Source: Rhodothermia bacterium
Lineage (GTDB): Bacteria; Bacteroidota; Rhodothermia; Rhodothermales; JAAAOL01
Length of the DNA stretch: 43,597 bases
Direction: 5' to 3'
Assembly (NCBI GenBank): GCA_030428385.1
Contig: JAUIDY010000046.1
Location: 1-43,597, forward strand
Positions 16,030-23,860 of the stretch are shown here, in pieces (position 1 is the stretch's first letter; each line of letters starts with the position of its first letter). The position numbers and the translations under genes are program-made. The notes beneath the pieces were generated by a model. It saw nothing but the letters and a program-made list of their open reading frames with translations. It did no database searches and was not told the origin of the DNA.

Positions 16030-17085
16030 ATGAGCACATCGCTTTCGGGCAAGGAACGCCTCCTCAAACGCTTCGCTGAACTAGAACAGCCCCGCCGCGA
16101 GATTTTGATTGCGACGGTGATCTTGGGTATCCTTCTCGGGGTGGGTGCCGCTGGCTATCGCCTCTTGGAGGGCTGGACGTGGATGGACGGGCTGTACATG
16201 ACGTTTATCACACTTTCCACCATCGGGTTTAAGGAGGTCAATTCCCTCTCGAATGCAGGACGTATCTTCACCATTGTGCTTGGGATTTCGGGGATTGGGT
16301 TGGTAGCCTTTGTGGCGGCACGCAGCGCCCAGCTTCTCCTCACCAGCGAGCGGCTGCAACAACGTCAAATGGAACGACGCATTCAGCGAATGGAAAACCA
16401 CTACATTATCTGCGGCTATGGTCGCATCGGGCGGCGTATCGTCGAAGACCTTCAAAATGCGGGAAAGCTATTTGTGGTTATCGACGTAAACGAAGAAAAA
16501 GTCGCCCACCTTCATGATGAGAACATTCCCGCCGTGCTTGGAAATGCGGAAGAAGAAGAGGTGTTACGAGAGGCCGGGCTTGAACAGGCGCAGGGTCTTA
16601 TTCTGCTGCTCCCACAAGACAGCGACAACGTGTTTGCCACACTCGTGGCCCGTGAAGTGCGCGCAGATCTCACCATTCTTGCCCGTACCAACGACGTAAA
16701 AAACCGCCGCAAGTTGATTCAGGCCGGAGCAAATAAAGTCATTGCCCCCCTGGATGTGGGTGCGGACCGGATGTCGCAGGTGATCTTGCGCCCCAACGTC
16801 GACCAATTCATGGAGCGGGTATTGCGCACGACAACGCTCGGCCTTCAGATGGATGAAGTTCAGGTCGAGAGTGGAGCCCCTCTGGCAGGCAAGTCCCTTG
16901 CCCACAGCAAGTTTCGTCAACAATTTGATGCCATCGTCATTGCCACCATCGATGGTGAAACCGGCGAAATGAAGTTTAACCCCGGCCCTAATGACCAAAT
17001 CGATGCCGGTGACATTTTGATTGTCTTGGGCAGCGAAGACATGATCAGTAAGGTGCGCGCTATTGGATGCACAGCAACGCGTTAG
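16030..17085 (+). CDS. Two-TM potassium channel with RCK (TrkA-N/TrkA-C) domains, variant filter
   Basis: The 351-residue protein has two membrane helices (about 25-47 and 79-104), a pore helix and filter between them, then a cytoplasmic RCK domain (HYIICGYGRIGRRI, Rossmann GxGxxG about 124-265). A TrkA-C domain follows (about 268-351). This MthK-like layout forms ligand-gated K+ channels. The filter reads T64-I-G-F-K-E69 instead of TVGYGD, so the second filter Gly is Lys. Similar GFxE/GYxE filters occur in other bacterial proteins annotated as K+ channels. Ion selectivity should not be assumed. Confidence 0.9.
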   Translation: MSTSLSGKERLLKRFAELEQPRREILIATVILGILLGVGAAGYRLLEGWTWMDGLYMTFITLSTIGFKEVNSLSNAGRIFTIVLGISGIGLVAFVAARSAQLLLTSERLQQRQMERRIQRMENHYIICGYGRIGRRIVEDLQNAGKLFVVIDVNEEKVAHLHDENIPAVLGNAEEEEVLREAGLEQAQGLILLLPQDSDNVFATLVAREVRADLTILARTNDVKNRRKLIQAGANKVIAPLDVGADRMSQVILRPNVDQFMERVLRTTTLGLQMDEVQVESGAPLAGKSLAHSKFRQQFDAIVIATIDGETGEMKFNPGPNDQIDAGDILIVLGSEDMISKVRAIGCTATR

Positions 17086-17194
17086 TGCCCCTTCTATTAT
17101 CCACCCACCCCCTACGATGAATGGAAACCTGTGCGCCGGTGCGGGGTGTTTATGCCCGTCTTGATTCGCATGGTCATCTAGCGCGCGTATTTCT

Positions 17195-18166
17195 ATGAAG
17201 CGTCTTTTAGTCCTCTGTGCAGGCGTTCTGTTCGTGGCATCGGGCCTCTCCGATGTCTTCGCCCAGGGCTACATCAACCAGACCGCTATCGAAAGCATCC
17301 TGAATCGGAAGGCGGAAACCCTGGACGACATTCCCGAGGTGTATTACAATTACCGCATCCTTTCCGAGTCAACCGGAAACAGTGTGATTGCTCGTAATCG
17401 GCTCTACAAACAACTGGGGCATGGCGATTCCCAACTCGGGCAAGATCGGGCCAAGCTGGTGGAGCTAATCAACCGGCGGCTGCTGGCCCAACTTGCCGTA
17501 GGAGACACGATGGTGGTCCCCACGGATTTTGAGCTTGATTTTCGCGCTTACTCCCCTTTCCCACGCTATTACATCGGGGGACGAGAATTCGACAAACTGT
17601 TTATCATCGACAAGACGATTCAGGCGTGGGTGGCCTACGAAAACGGTCAACTCAAGCGGTGGGGTATCGTCAACACCGGTAATCCAGACGAATCGCCGAC
17701 GCCGAACGGGCGCTACAACTTCAACTGGCGCGCCGAACACCGCGTTTCCAGCCTGAGCCCTCCTGGTGAATCGTGGGACATGTACTGGGTGGTTAACTTC
17801 CATCATGAACGTGGCATTCACGTCCACCAATATCCCCTGCCTACAGGTGGCCCCACCAGCCACGGCTGTGTACGCCTCGTTGATGCCGACGCCGAATGGA
17901 TCTATAACTGGGTCGACCTCTGGAGAACAACCGTTGGGGGCGAAGGACTGGGCAGCGCTAGCGGACGCATTATTGAGCAGGGCACGACGGTGCTTGTTAT
18001 CGGCGAAGACCCCGTCGACCATCCACAGCCCTTTGAGTTCAAAAAGCGGTACCCCATTCTTAAGCGTGTGGCGTTGCCGGAGCATCCTTATGATATTCCA
18101 CCCGGCACTGCCCAGCAGGAGCACTTCGACCGCATCCGGTTTTCCCAAATGGGCGCAACCAATTAA
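17195..18166 (+). CDS. Periplasmic L,D-transpeptidase (YkuD/ErfK family)
   Basis: The 323 residues have a signal peptide (1-24, ending VFAQ), an N-terminal helical region, and a YkuD catalytic domain (about 125-260). The active-site set is visible as H209 (GIHVH) and S222-H223-G224-C225-V226-R227 (TSHGCVRL), with C225 as nucleophile. Such enzymes make 3-3 peptidoglycan cross-links or attach proteins to the peptidoglycan stem peptide. The C-terminal 60 residues extend past the usual domain end. It overlaps the converging PAP2 gene by 4 bases. Confidence 0.93.
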   Translation: MKRLLVLCAGVLFVASGLSDVFAQGYINQTAIESILNRKAETLDDIPEVYYNYRILSESTGNSVIARNRLYKQLGHGDSQLGQDRAKLVELINRRLLAQLAVGDTMVVPTDFELDFRAYSPFPRYYIGGREFDKLFIIDKTIQAWVAYENGQLKRWGIVNTGNPDESPTPNGRYNFNWRAEHRVSSLSPPGESWDMYWVVNFHHERGIHVHQYPLPTGGPTSHGCVRLVDADAEWIYNWVDLWRTTVGGEGLGSASGRIIEQGTTVLVIGEDPVDHPQPFEFKKRYPILKRVALPEHPYDIPPGTAQQEHFDRIRFSQMGATN

Positions 18167-18975
18167 TTCAGCTTTAGGCGCACGTACACGCCCGCTCCCG
18201 CCGCACCAGCTATAGGCTGGAGATCAAGTCGCGTGGCGGGGCGGTGATCTTGGTGGCGATGCGTCAGATACCGCGCCGTAAAGAACCCGATCGCTGCTCC
18301 CGCCAGAACATCGGTGGGCCAGTGTTTGTCTCGCGCAATACGAGCCACGGCGGTACCCGAAGCGAGTACAAAGAGACTGTACGTTGCTACGTTGGGATAG
18401 TACAATACCCACGGTGTTACGACGGCAAAAGCCGCCGTCGTGTGGCCCGAGGGAAAGGAGGCATTTGCACCCGTAAAAGGTTCGAACTGATAGGCTCCGT
18501 AATCAGCCTCGGGTCTTAAACGCCCTGCAACCAGTTTCAACGAGCGTGTCATCATCCCGGCGTACACCAGCGATTGCAGGGATGTGAAGGCCGCATCCTG
18601 CAACCGATCATTGTTGGTTGCCAGGGACAACACAAAAACCCCTGCCGCAACAGGAGGCACTTTAGGGCCACCGAGTTCATTTGTTACATTAAGAAAAGAG
18701 GCAAATCCTCCCCGGTACCCTTCCTGCACACCACCAAGCACCGGATCGTCGAGAAACAGCCCAGGCAGCAGAATCATGGACGTACTCATGGCCACATTGG
18801 GCATCTGACGCCCTATGTGTTGTGCGTAGGCCCCGGCATCTTGATACGACCAATGTAGAAACCGCGCCCGACCTTGTTCTTGCGCAAGGGCTGGATATAG
18901 CAGGCCGCTGGATATCAACAGGCATAAGCCCAGCCCCTTTGAAAGGTGGAGTCGTATGGATGGGGTCGTTTTCAT
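18163..18975 (-). CDS. PAP2-family phosphatase, exported/membrane
   Basis: The 270 residues begin with a signal-like hydrophobic segment (ending PALAQ). All three acid-phosphatase motifs are present: KLVAGRLRP (147-153), PSGHTT (175-180) and ARIARDKHWPTD (211-222; R212, H218, D222). PAP2 enzymes remove phosphate from lipids such as undecaprenyl diphosphate or phosphatidic acid on the periplasmic side. Hydrophobic stretches between motifs fit a membrane enzyme. Given the L,D-transpeptidase next door, a cell-wall lipid-carrier role is possible, but the genes converge and are not an operon. Confidence 0.92.
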   Translation of the reverse strand: MKTTPSIRLHLSKGLGLCLLISSGLLYPALAQEQGRARFLHWSYQDAGAYAQHIGRQMPNVAMSTSMILLPGLFLDDPVLGGVQEGYRGGFASFLNVTNELGGPKVPPVAAGVFVLSLATNNDRLQDAAFTSLQSLVYAGMMTRSLKLVAGRLRPEADYGAYQFEPFTGANASFPSGHTTAAFAVVTPWVLYYPNVATYSLFVLASGTAVARIARDKHWPTDVLAGAAIGFFTARYLTHRHQDHRPATRLDLQPIAGAAGAGVYVRLKLN

Positions 18976-19025
18976 CTTCTTCGATGGTGTTTTTGTGCGC
19001 GTGTTGATTCGTAAGACGGTATGCG

Positions 19026-19751
19026 CTAGGGCATCACCAAATCGACCAATACGATTTCTTCTTCATCGTCCAAATTTTCCTCTTTTATAACCCCGATGCC
19101 GGGGCAATAGTATTTGTGCTCCAAAACATCGGGCTCCAGCGGTGTGGTGTCCTCCGTTTTGAGACAACCCGTGTAATTTCCCGCTGGTACATTCACCGCA
19201 ACGTCGAGGGCTAGAATCCGTCCTCGGTCTTCTGCCTCTCCTGCATAATACTCCTGATAATAAGCCTGCCCGACGGCGGGCGAAGCAGGCATGATAATTC
19301 CGGCTTCGGCACCATCCACACCTGCCTCCCAGGCTCCACACGCACAAACGACCTGCCCATTCTCAATCTCGTACGTGTCTTCTCCCAGATACCATACGTT
19401 ACCCTCGATGTCTTGTGCAAACCAGTCGTAGGTATCTTCAATCAGATCACCATCTAGGTACACCCGATCCCGCACTACGGTGACCATCACCCCCGCCACC
19501 TCACGCGTATCGGCCAGCACTTCTACCACCACACGCTCCAGCCCATCTTCGGTTTGCCCCTCGTACGTCCGCACCATGCCTGGTGTCAGTGGAAACAGCG
19601 GATGGGTAACATCGGCCTGGAAATTCGTGGCATTAAACGGGACTTCGTAGGTTACTTCAAACATGTCTTCGTTGTTGTTGGAATCGCAGGCGGTTAGAAA
19701 AAAGAGCACACACATACTCGCCATGAACATTCGTTGTATGGACGGACCCAT
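19026..19751 (-). CDS. Lipoprotein of a widespread uncharacterised family
   Basis: From the ATG at 19751 the protein has 241 residues, with a lipoprotein signal and lipobox LTAC (Cys22). The mature part carries strings I recognise from a broad family of hypothetical proteins: DTYDWFAQDIEGNVWYLGED, WEAGVDGAEAGIIMPA, YYQEYYAGEAEDRG and LEHKYYCPGIGVIKEE. Four cysteines (CACG, GC, YC) could form disulfides. The function is unknown; the strand-rich sequence suggests an extracellular binding or sensor domain. It sits 125 bases downstream of a DUF5666-type lipoprotein gene, with a strong hairpin terminator between them. Confidence 0.85.
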   Translation of the reverse strand: MGPSIQRMFMASMCVLFFLTACDSNNNEDMFEVTYEVPFNATNFQADVTHPLFPLTPGMVRTYEGQTEDGLERVVVEVLADTREVAGVMVTVVRDRVYLDGDLIEDTYDWFAQDIEGNVWYLGEDTYEIENGQVVCACGAWEAGVDGAEAGIIMPASPAVGQAYYQEYYAGEAEDRGRILALDVAVNVPAGNYTGCLKTEDTTPLEPDVLEHKYYCPGIGVIKEENLDDEEEIVLVDLVMP

Positions 19752-19787
19752 GATGCACCTCTGCTTGGTTGAATAAATCGATTTGAC

Positions 19788-19849
19788 ATAAAAAGGGCAG
19801 GCTACGGCTCCACAAGGAGATAAATCCCTTGATTTCGTAGCCTGCCCTT
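19788..19849 (-). terminator. Long-stem intrinsic terminator after the DUF5666-type gene
   Basis: A perfect 14-base inverted repeat (19793-19806 and 19836-19849, core GGGCAGGCTACG) encloses a 29-base loop. The loop itself holds a short CAAGG/CCTTG pairing. On the minus strand it is followed by TTTTT (complement of 19790-19794). It lies just downstream of the small lipoprotein gene and upstream of the next one, so they are probably separate transcripts or attenuated. Confidence 0.8.
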
Positions 19850-19875
19850 CCTCGGGTTCAGGCAAAACTTCAGCG

Positions 19876-20202
19876 TTAGCCGAACAGCCCCCCATCGTCG
19901 TCGCCATCCTTGGGCTCGACTTCCAGGGCGACGCGGCTTCCGTCTTGCTCTTCGTACTCAACCTCAACTTCGTCTCCCACCGTCACATCCGCCAGACTGT
20001 CGTAGCCATCTTCAAAAACGGTGTCGGCCGTAACGGCATAGCGAATGCCATCAACCGTGAGGCCGTCACTATCCACGGCCTCAACAATGCCGGTGGCTTC
20101 TTGCTCGTTTTCAAAAATACCTTCGATGGTGTCACAACCGACCATGCCAAATGCGAAGACGCATAACATCAGGGCAGCGCGTAGGGTGTGGTTTCGTTTC
20201 AT
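19876..20202 (-). CDS. DUF5666-type small lipoprotein
   Basis: From the ATG at 20202 the protein has 108 residues, with lipobox MVGC (Cys23). The mature part is one small acidic beta domain of DUF5666 pattern (ATGIVEAVDSDGLTVDGIRYAVT...VGDEVEVEYEEQDG), then an Asp/Gly tail. The fold is likely OB-like. No enzymatic role is known for DUF5666. The start is fixed by an excellent Shine-Dalgarno sequence, rare in this window, so high translation is likely. Confidence 0.8.
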   Translation of the reverse strand: MKRNHTLRAALMLCVFAFGMVGCDTIEGIFENEQEATGIVEAVDSDGLTVDGIRYAVTADTVFEDGYDSLADVTVGDEVEVEYEEQDGSRVALEVEPKDGDDDGGLFG

Positions 20203-20210
20203 GGGTGGTT

Positions 20211-20216
20211 CTCCTT
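20211..20216 (-). promoter_or_regulatory. Strong Shine-Dalgarno site of the DUF5666-type gene
   Basis: On the minus strand AAGGAG lies 8 bases before the ATG at 20202. Most other genes here have no recognisable ribosome-binding site, as is usual in Bacteroidota-type genomes. It rules out the longer start at 20250. Confidence 0.75.
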
Positions 20217-20343
20217 TCTTTTGGATGACTGAATCCCGACATGGGCCCATTGCCCGTTCTTATTTTTATGACCCTTTTCTCCCCTCATACCCGTAAGCCT
20301 TGGCGCAAAAAATTTCGCTCCTTTTATTCTTTCCACATCCTGT

Positions 20344-21357
20344 TTATAGTCCTCGACATATAGGCAACCGTACCATACCGAGGAACTGACAACCCGGCGC
20401 AACTTCATACCCCGCTATGTGCAGACTATCGAGGCGTAGGGGAAACAGTTGATATTGAAACCCGGCAAATACGCCAAAGCCACCCGACAGATTGGAATAA
20501 ACCCGAAGGGGTTCGGCAAACGGGTTTTCGTTTGTGAAGTACTGGGCGTTTGCGGTGATCCAATACTGGTACAACTCCTCCGAAGCAGAAACCACCACGA
20601 CAACAAAGGCCCGATGGATCACTACATTCGCATCGGGTGAGGGGCGGTCGTATTGAAGGAGGAATTCGAGGGGAAAAGATGCTCCATCGAACAACCCATC
20701 GCTGAAAAACGCCTCACGGTAGACCGTGGCATCCGTTTCCAAAAATTCGATGCCGCCCTCCCGCAACGCGGTGTTGCTACTTTCAAATGGAAAAAGGGAG
20801 GGAGGCAGTGGCGTCCATTGACCGGTGGTTCGGTCTTCCTTCATCCGGAGTTGAACCACGAACAGTCCGTAATAATCAGACGTGCTGACCGGATCTTCAA
20901 GTACTAGGTTAACTCGGACCTTCTTTCTCCTCGCCTCTTGGTTTTCTTCGGCGATTACGTTTTCCGTAAAATGACGAATCGCGGGGGGAGCGGGGAGCAT
21001 TCCACTTCCTTGTGTGACCTCAAAACCGGGCGCCGCAACCCGTATGGAATAGGCTTGATCAACACGTGCACCTGCGCCATTTGCCAGATACAATCCGGTG
21101 TCAGCACGGGTAGGTTGGGCGAGAAGGTGATCGCCCTGCCAAACCTCCACGGTCGCTTCCTCCACGGGAGTAGGGGCTTCGGGAGAGGTGAAGGAAACGG
21201 ACCGCGATACCCGAATAGCCCACACACTGTCGGGAGTGAAAAAGCCATGCACCACCAGTTGTGGCTCATGTTCGGGAACGGTCACCTCTACCACCGTCTC
21301 ACAGGACGCGGTGAGCACCCCGATGGTCAAGCATAGCAATGGCCACACGGTACGCAT
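20344..21357 (-). CDS. DUF4249 domain lipoprotein, TonB-receptor partner
   Basis: From the ATG at 21357 the protein has 337 residues, with lipobox TASC (Cys19). The DUF4249 domain begins VVEVTVPEHEPQLVVHGFFTPDSVW and continues as a beta-rich module (VEEATVEVW, GLYLANG, GYEVAPGCQ). DUF4249 proteins are outer-membrane lipoproteins encoded directly after TonB-dependent receptors in Bacteroidota, probably as surface-exposed ligand-binding or lid partners. Here the start is 10 bases after the receptor stop, so co-translation is likely. The ligand is unknown. Confidence 0.87.
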   Translation of the reverse strand: MRTVWPLLCLTIGVLTASCETVVEVTVPEHEPQLVVHGFFTPDSVWAIRVSRSVSFTSPEAPTPVEEATVEVWQGDHLLAQPTRADTGLYLANGAGARVDQAYSIRVAAPGFEVTQGSGMLPAPPAIRHFTENVIAEENQEARRKKVRVNLVLEDPVSTSDYYGLFVVQLRMKEDRTTGQWTPLPPSLFPFESSNTALREGGIEFLETDATVYREAFFSDGLFDGASFPLEFLLQYDRPSPDANVVIHRAFVVVVVSASEELYQYWITANAQYFTNENPFAEPLRVYSNLSGGFGVFAGFQYQLFPLRLDSLHIAGYEVAPGCQFLGMVRLPICRGL

Positions 21358-21367
21358 CTCTTCTTCC

Positions 21368-23791
21368 TCAAAAGGCAAAACGGTAAGACAGGAAGGGCAA
21401 CACGGGGAAAAGGCTCGCTTGTTTGTAGGTCAGCCCTCCCGAAGGGGAACGGGTGGTGAATAAATAGAAGGGATTTTTTCGGCTGTAAACGTTGTAGGCA
21501 CCCAAAGACAACGTCCCCTCTCCCACCCCCAAGAGGGCCGACCTTAAATGCCAGTTCAACACGAGATCGAGCCGATGATACGCTGCCATCCGGAAGCTTC
21601 CCCGGGCATCATAAGCCCGCAACTCAGGTAGATTCGATTGTCCGGTGAAGTATCCAAAATCCAACAACCGCCCGTCGGCAAAGCGGTCGCTTGCCAGTGT
21701 GATTGCTTGTCCAGTCCCGTACACCCACGTCAACCCTATGTCGAGCCGCTCCCCCAATTGACGCGATCCAACCACTGATATGTCATGCCGCCGATCATAG
21801 CGATAGGGGAAGACAGCTCCGCTATTCAGTGACTCAAAGCGGCGTTCGGTCCATGACAACGTATACCCCACCCACCCCGTCGTTCGGCCTGTTTTTTTCC
21901 GAACAAATACTTCTGTGCCATAAGACCACCCACGCCCTACAGCTACCTGATCCTGCCAATCGGTATTGGGGGCGATGAAGCTGGCGCCTGGCTGGTACTC
22001 CAACAACCCACGCATGTCTTTATAATACGCCTCCACACTTGCCACGAAGCGGTTTCCCAGGTTCAGCTGGGTACCAGCAGCCACCTGCCAGGACCGTTGC
22101 GGTCCGATCCGGTCCGTGGCTGCCAGCCAGAGATCGGTGGGCATGTTGATCCCCGTGTTGGTGAGCAGATGGAGATACTGTTTCATCCGCACAACGGAAA
22201 CCTTGAGGGACCAGTTTGGACGCACCAGATAACGGCCGGCGAGCCGCGGTTGAAGCGAGCGATACGTGAGGCCGTTTACTCGCAAGAGCGACGCATGAAG
22301 CCCCAGGTTCATCTGAAGGCTCGTCGAGAGGGCGACTTCATCTTCAGCAAAGAGAAAAGCTTCGGTCCCTTCAAACGGAAAGGCATTGGGCGTGAGCGTC
22401 GTATCCACGACCCCGGCTTGAGAAAGCCGGAGCCGCAGGCTACTTACACCGGGGTTGAAGCGATGACGGGTCACCTGCCCTCCCATTCGCAGGTCATGCA
22501 ACGGTCCCGCCTTGTACACCACATCAAGGCGAGCTCCGAGATCACGAACCCCGGAGCCGTACGTGATTTCCTCAGATTGGTGTACAGGCGGGCTGCGTTC
22601 TGCGATTTGCTCCAGGCTGGTTTTGACATCAAACACATACCCGCTGTAATACAGGCTTGTGTTTGCAAATAGGGCATTGGAGAAAAGATGGTTCCACCGT
22701 AAGGAGGCCGTTGCATTGCCCCAATCAGCGCCTCCAGTGTTACGCTGGCTTTGTACCGGATCGCGGGTCCGGTCGACGGTTTCCAGCGCCGAGCCGTACA
22801 CGTCGCGCCCGCCATACAGGGTGAGATACAAACGATCGCGTGGGGAAGCGGTAAGGCTAAGCTTGGCATTTGCGTCGTAAAAGTAGGAGACCAGCTTTTG
22901 CCCTTCGGCCAGCCTCCTGTTTAAAAACGGCCGTGCCAAAACATCGATATAGGTCCGGCGGGCCGAAACTAAAAATGATGCCCGCCCCTTCGACAACGGC
23001 CCCTGCACAGTAAACGAAGAGAAGACCAGCCCGACGGTCCCATCTGCTTCGTATGCCTCCTTGTTCCCGTCTTTCATCCTCAGGTCAACAACCGACGAAA
23101 GCCGTCCACCAAAACGAGCGGGAAACCCTCCTTTGATGAGTTGGACGCGATCTACTGCATCCGCATTAAAGACCGACAGAAAGCCAAAAACATGGCTCGG
23201 ATTATAAATTGGTGCCCCATCAACCAGGACTAGATTTTGGTCTGGGCCTCCGCCACGAACATACAGCCCTGTGGAGCCTTCCGTCCCCGACTGCACACCT
23301 GGCAGCAGTTGAAGGGTCTTCAGGACATCCACTTCTCCCATAAACGAAGGCAATTGTTTGACTTCTTCTGCCGTCAGCGTCACGGCGCTCATCTGTGTCG
23401 AAGTCACGACATCCTCTTCCCGGTCAGCAATCACCACAGCTTCGTCCAGGTCGAAGATGGCGGGCTGCAGCATAAACTCATGCTTGGTGTCCCGGTCCAG
23501 CACCAACGTATCTGTTTCAGCCTCGTACCCCAAATACCGCGCGTGTATCACCGCCTCTCGTGCAAGGGGTGTTGCCAAGCGGAAAAAGCCCTCCTCATCC
23601 GTAAAGACCCCCACGTTATGAGTAAGGGAAAAAACATAAGCGCCGGAGAGCCCCTCCCCGCTTTCGGCATCCGTCACGTGTCCGCTCAGGGTAACGGTTG
23701 GCAGCGATTGGGCCTTTCCCCCTGCCACCAGCAGAAGCCCCAGCAATACCCCTGCGAGTGCCCCGTACCCGGTGTCCCTGTGGTTGCGCAT
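21368..23791 (-). CDS. TonB-dependent receptor with carboxypeptidase-regulatory-like domain
   Basis: The 807-residue outer-membrane receptor has a signal peptide (1-27). A CarboxypepD_reg-like beta domain follows (about 34-115; LSGHVTDAESGEGLSGAYV), then a plug domain (about 135-235; VDVLKTLQLLPGVQSG, LYVRGGGPDQNLVLVDGAPIYNP) and a 22-strand-type barrel ending in aromatic F (SYRFAF). These receptors import a ligand with energy from TonB/ExbBD. It is of the type usually paired with DUF4249, which follows immediately. It lacks an STN signalling domain, unlike the receptor encoded just upstream. Ligand unknown. Confidence 0.93.
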   Translation of the reverse strand: MRNHRDTGYGALAGVLLGLLLVAGGKAQSLPTVTLSGHVTDAESGEGLSGAYVFSLTHNVGVFTDEEGFFRLATPLAREAVIHARYLGYEAETDTLVLDRDTKHEFMLQPAIFDLDEAVVIADREEDVVTSTQMSAVTLTAEEVKQLPSFMGEVDVLKTLQLLPGVQSGTEGSTGLYVRGGGPDQNLVLVDGAPIYNPSHVFGFLSVFNADAVDRVQLIKGGFPARFGGRLSSVVDLRMKDGNKEAYEADGTVGLVFSSFTVQGPLSKGRASFLVSARRTYIDVLARPFLNRRLAEGQKLVSYFYDANAKLSLTASPRDRLYLTLYGGRDVYGSALETVDRTRDPVQSQRNTGGADWGNATASLRWNHLFSNALFANTSLYYSGYVFDVKTSLEQIAERSPPVHQSEEITYGSGVRDLGARLDVVYKAGPLHDLRMGGQVTRHRFNPGVSSLRLRLSQAGVVDTTLTPNAFPFEGTEAFLFAEDEVALSTSLQMNLGLHASLLRVNGLTYRSLQPRLAGRYLVRPNWSLKVSVVRMKQYLHLLTNTGINMPTDLWLAATDRIGPQRSWQVAAGTQLNLGNRFVASVEAYYKDMRGLLEYQPGASFIAPNTDWQDQVAVGRGWSYGTEVFVRKKTGRTTGWVGYTLSWTERRFESLNSGAVFPYRYDRRHDISVVGSRQLGERLDIGLTWVYGTGQAITLASDRFADGRLLDFGYFTGQSNLPELRAYDARGSFRMAAYHRLDLVLNWHLRSALLGVGEGTLSLGAYNVYSRKNPFYLFTTRSPSGGLTYKQASLFPVLPFLSYRFAF

Positions 23792-23860
23792 GGCGTATGA
23801 TAGTCCTGTCCTTTTAGAGAGGACCCGTTGCCAGGCTTCTATGCGTACTGAGGGCTGTAT

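Noticed and set aside
20300-20325. GCGC-A-run-TTTCGC palindrome downstream of the DUF4249 gene as terminator
   Set aside because: The stem is short with a bulge and made mostly of A-T pairs; not strong enough to call.
22097-22672. Plus-strand open frame of 191 codons opposite the TonB receptor
   Set aside because: It lies within the barrel-coding region of a clear receptor and shows no recognisable protein features.
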